DNA from: Flavobacterium litorale
GTDB lineage: Bacteria; Bacteroidota; Bacteroidia; Flavobacteriales; Flavobacteriaceae
Direction of reading: 5' to 3'
Assembly (NCBI RefSeq): GCF_019613795.1
Contig: NZ_CP080429.1
Coordinates: forward strand, 959,501 to 1,023,500
Length of the DNA stretch: 64,000 bases
A program made the translations under genes and the position numbers. The notes beneath the pieces were generated by a model. That model did not search any database, was not told the origin of the DNA, and saw only the letters and a list, made by a program, of their open reading frames with translations. Of the stretch, positions 61,685 through 64,000 are shown one piece after another. Positions within the stretch are counted from its first letter, which is position 1. Each line of letters begins with the position of its first letter.

Positions 61685-62097
61685 GAGATATTGAATTCGT
61701 TTCCGCAGTTGCTACAGCGGTATTTGTATTTGATGTAAAACGGAAGTGTGCCTAAAAAACCAAAACTAAAAAGGAATACAAAGAATGATTTTATGTTTTT
61801 TACGGTAGAACCAATCTCGACTTTATTTTGTTGGCATTTTGGGCATTTAATAGGCTTGCCTTTATCATCTAATGAATATCGACTTATTTCATCGAGTACT
61901 TTTTTTGCTGCTCCGAGCTGTTCCGTTTTTACAAACAGTTTTACTCCGCCAATAGCGTTGCTCATTAAGGGGTCTGTTTCTATTGTATGGTTATCAGCCA
62001 TAAATACTTCTATGCCTTCAGACGCTAGTTTTCCTTTTATGATAATAGCTTCGGATGAATAAAGATAAGACCCAATTTTTGTAAAGGCACTTTCCAT
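61681..62097 (-). CDS. DUF2007-type protein with C-terminal zinc ribbon
   Basis: The first 70 residues match DUF2007 (SSEAIIIKGKLASEGIEVFMADN), a small ferredoxin-like fold called 'putative signal transducing'. The second half has two CxxC pairs (KCPKCQQ and RCSNCGNE) separated by a hydrophobic stretch, suggesting a membrane zinc ribbon. The function is unknown. It overlaps bioD, so it is expressed with biotin genes, but no role in biotin synthesis is known. Confidence 0.85.
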   Translation of the reverse strand: MESAFTKIGSYLYSSEAIIIKGKLASEGIEVFMADNHTIETDPLMSNAIGGVKLFVKTEQLGAAKKVLDEISRYSLDDKGKPIKCPKCQQNKVEIGSTVKNIKSFFVFLFSFGFLGTLPFYIKYKYRCSNCGNEFNIS

Positions 62098-62215
62098 ACT
62101 ACAAATCTACTAAATCAAAGGGCAATAATTACCAGCTTTTTATACAGATGTACTTTGATAAAAAGTGTTTTGTAATTTTAATAAAACATTACCATATGCA
62201 GCAACTTATTATATG

Positions 62216-62223
62216 TACATTTG
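62216..62223 (+). promoter_or_regulatory. -7 element upstream of AI-2E-family transporter
   Basis: TACATTTG matches TAnnTTTG, 34 nt before the ATG; no -33 TTG at standard spacing. Confidence 0.35.
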
Positions 62224-62257
62224 AAAAGTTTGATATAATTTAACATGTGTTTACTTT

Positions 62258-63376
62258 ATGGACACCTTAAAAGTACCCTCTTACATTAAAACTGTTTTTA
62301 TAGCATTACTCATTATCATTATTATACTTTTTATGGTGGCGGGTAAAACAATTTTAGTTCCGTTGCTTATATCGGGCTTTATAGCCATGTTGCTAACCTC
62401 TACGTGTAACAGGCTGGAAAGTTTAAAAATACCTCGTACCGTTAGTGCTATTATATGCCTTTTTGCCTTTATTTCTATAATATCGGTGCTATTGGTGTTT
62501 ACCTATTTTCAGGTACGAGGCTTTATAGAAGATTTGGGTGGCGATCTTTCTGAAAAAGCAAATCTGTATGTTATAAAGGCGAATAGCTGGAGTTACGAAA
62601 ACTTGGGGGTAGATATGGGTATGTACAACGGTTTTGAGTTTAAAAAAGCAGTAGCCATTGTACAAACTGAAGATGCTACGCCAACCCAACTGATATTATA
62701 TATCCTTAGTATGTTATCAGACATATTATTGTTACCCATATTCATATTTTTTCTGCTTATATACCGCGATCATTTAGCGGTATTTATTAGTAAAGTATTC
62801 CGTAAAGAAAAAGATAGTGTTTTGCTGGACAGGTTAACGGATATACGCCGTATTGTACACGCCTATATTACAGGGGCAGGAAAAGTAATGCTTATTCTTG
62901 CTATTATTAATACTGCGGTATTACTAATATTGGGCATAGAGCACGCCATATTTTTTGGAGTGTTGGCAGGCGTATTAAATATTATTCCGTATTTGGGTCC
63001 TGTACTTGGGGCTATATTACCTTTCTTTTTCGCATTAATAACTAAGGACACACTTTTTTATCCTATAGCTGTTTTGGTGTCGTTTTCTTTTATACAAATA
63101 CTCGAAAATGCGTATTTAACACCCAGAATTACAGGTGGTAATGTAAATCTTAATGCATTAGTTACCTTCTTGGGTTTATTAATAGGTGGTGCCATATGGG
63201 GTATTATAGGTATGATATTAATAATACCTACCATTGCCATATTGAAGAAGTTGTTTGAGATGAGCCCCGAAACACAACCTTACGCCTATTTGTTTGGTGA
63301 AGAAGATAGTAATTGGTTTAAGAAACGACGACCGCGCCAAAAAAAGCAAGAACCCGAGGTTACAGAGCAGCCTTAA
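62258..63376 (+). CDS. AI-2E family transporter
   Basis: The 372-residue protein has about eight membrane helices with the family pattern VPLLISGFIAMLLTSTCNRLE, an ITGAGKVMLILAIINTAVLLILG segment and GVLAGVLNIIPYLGPVLGAILPFFFAL. Members are predicted exporters, and the autoinducer-2 link rests on one founder (TqsA). The substrate cannot be inferred. It is transcribed against the biotin genes, and its last 17 nt overlap the bioF 3' end on the other strand. Confidence 0.92.
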   Translation: MDTLKVPSYIKTVFIALLIIIIILFMVAGKTILVPLLISGFIAMLLTSTCNRLESLKIPRTVSAIICLFAFISIISVLLVFTYFQVRGFIEDLGGDLSEKANLYVIKANSWSYENLGVDMGMYNGFEFKKAVAIVQTEDATPTQLILYILSMLSDILLLPIFIFFLLIYRDHLAVFISKVFRKEKDSVLLDRLTDIRRIVHAYITGAGKVMLILAIINTAVLLILGIEHAIFFGVLAGVLNIIPYLGPVLGAILPFFFALITKDTLFYPIAVLVSFSFIQILENAYLTPRITGGNVNLNALVTFLGLLIGGAIWGIIGMILIIPTIAILKKLFEMSPETQPYAYLFGEEDSNWFKKRRPRQKKQEPEVTEQP

Positions 63377-64000
63377 GGCAATGCAATACGCCCTCAATTT
63401 CGGTAAACGTAACGGTACTGCGCAAACAAAACCGTAAGCGTTCTGAGCCTTCGGCTACTGTGGGCGACATAATAGGCTTTACATTATAGCCTTCCTTTTG
63501 TAAATGCTGTGCAATGCTTTTTACCTTTATATTGGTGGGGATAACGGCACAATGTATTGCCGACTTACTAACAATAAACTGATGTAACCCTAATGTTTTA
63601 GCTGTTGTTATAAAATGGTTGATATTGGCTCGTAATTGCTCCCAATTATTGTTATCACTCTCCATTTGCTTGTAAGCACATAAAATAGTAGCAACCGAGT
63701 GCGGTGGTAGCCCTGTAGTATAAATAAAACTACGTGCAAAATTAACTAAATAACTCCTAAGTTCCTTTGCGCCTAGTATTGCTGCACCATGGCAGCCCAA
63801 ACCTTTGCCAAAGGTTACTATACGGGCAAAAACAGCACCTGCAATGCCCAGTTGCTGTACTAAGCCTTCGCCCTTTGTGCCAAAAACGCCTAGTGCATGT
63901 GCCTCGTCTATAACCAGTTTACAGTTATAATTCTTAGCCAATTTGGCTATTGCAATTAAATCAGGCGTATCGCCATCCATCGAGAAAACCGACTCGGTTG
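63360..64000 (-). CDS. bioF: 8-amino-7-oxononanoate synthase, partial
   Basis: The frame is open to the right edge, so the N-terminal part is missing. The sequence enters at TESVFSMDGDTPDL, a hallmark of the alpha-oxoamine synthase family. The PLP lysine lies in VTFGKGLGCHGA, and the aspartate stacking on PLP in VIDEAHALGVFG. BioF condenses pimeloyl-ACP/CoA with alanine in biotin synthesis. Linkage with bioA and bioD supports BioF over its homologues (Kbl, HemA-ALAS). Confidence 0.93.
   Translation of the reverse strand, partial: TESVFSMDGDTPDLIAIAKLAKNYNCKLVIDEAHALGVFGTKGEGLVQQLGIAGAVFARIVTFGKGLGCHGAAILGAKELRSYLVNFARSFIYTTGLPPHSVATILCAYKQMESDNNNWEQLRANINHFITTAKTLGLHQFIVSKSAIHCAVIPTNIKVKSIAQHLQKEGYNVKPIMSPTVAEGSERLRFCLRSTVTFTEIEGVLHCLKAAL

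Overview
The window looks like chromosomal DNA of a Bacteroidota bacterium, most likely an aerobic, carotenoid-pigmented member of the Flavobacteriaceae (Flavobacterium or a close relative). The evidence is AT-rich sequence, few Shine-Dalgarno-like sites, several promoters with a TAnnTTTG -7 element, occasional TTG starts, and protein families typical of the group: two-component systems with OmpR/LuxR-like regulators, a flavobacterial-type lycopene cyclase, acyl-ACP desaturase, DUF1573 protein, M13 peptidase, HemJ and an Mg-type HemB. I see no prophage, transposase, integrase, CRISPR array, rRNA or tRNA.

Layout. 1-3.5 kb: end of a class A penicillin-binding protein, then the two subunits of a 3-oxoacid CoA-transferase with a small four-helix-bundle gene between them. 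3.6-9.7 kb (minus): double ABC ATPase, PolB-like exonuclease, class C beta-lactamase-like hydrolase, O6-methylguanine methyltransferase, small XRE regulator with a membrane partner, DUF1573 protein; two repeat clusters lie here. 9.9-12.4 kb: histidine kinase/response regulator pair and a lipoprotein cytochrome c. 12.5-22.2 kb (minus): a long heme operon, hemA-hemC-ktrB-ktrA-hemD-(hypothetical)-hemE-GNAT-hemF-hemB. 22.4-28.6 kb (plus): AraC regulator, then hemH-MATE-hemJ-histidine kinase-enoyl-CoA hydratase. Together the two strands encode the route from glutamyl-tRNA to protoheme by oxygen-dependent enzymes, lacking only the glutamate-1-semialdehyde step (hemL).

28.7-43.5 kb: HD phosphohydrolase, acyl-ACP desaturase, PlsC, bacilliredoxin, lycopene cyclase, then a metal-homeostasis block (DtxR-family regulator and ZIP transporter on plus; FeoA, FeoB and a tiny Cys-rich FeoB partner on minus), SCO1-like protein, M13 peptidase, orphan response regulator, nucleotide-sugar epimerase-like protein, and a GNAT-nitrilase fusion.

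43.7-55.6 kb is the most unusual part. A divergent XRE/S24-like regulator faces an operon encoding a YbjN-like protein, a PspA/IM30 protein, an NfeD/YqiJ-like membrane protein, a flotillin/YqiK-like protein, an AT-rich SMC/ABC-type ATPase that looks inserted, and a 1617-residue AAA+ protein of the 'DNA repair ATPase' type. It resembles an envelope-stress or membrane-remodelling system carrying an extra, possibly defensive, ATPase. A structured small RNA is predicted just beyond the regulator gene.

55.7-64 kb: glycine-zipper protein, HDAC-like deacetylase, DoxX, a membrane-bound winged-helix regulator, then a biotin cluster (beta-ketoacyl synthase, bioA, bioD, DUF2007 protein, and bioF running off the right edge) interrupted by a convergent AI-2E-family transporter.
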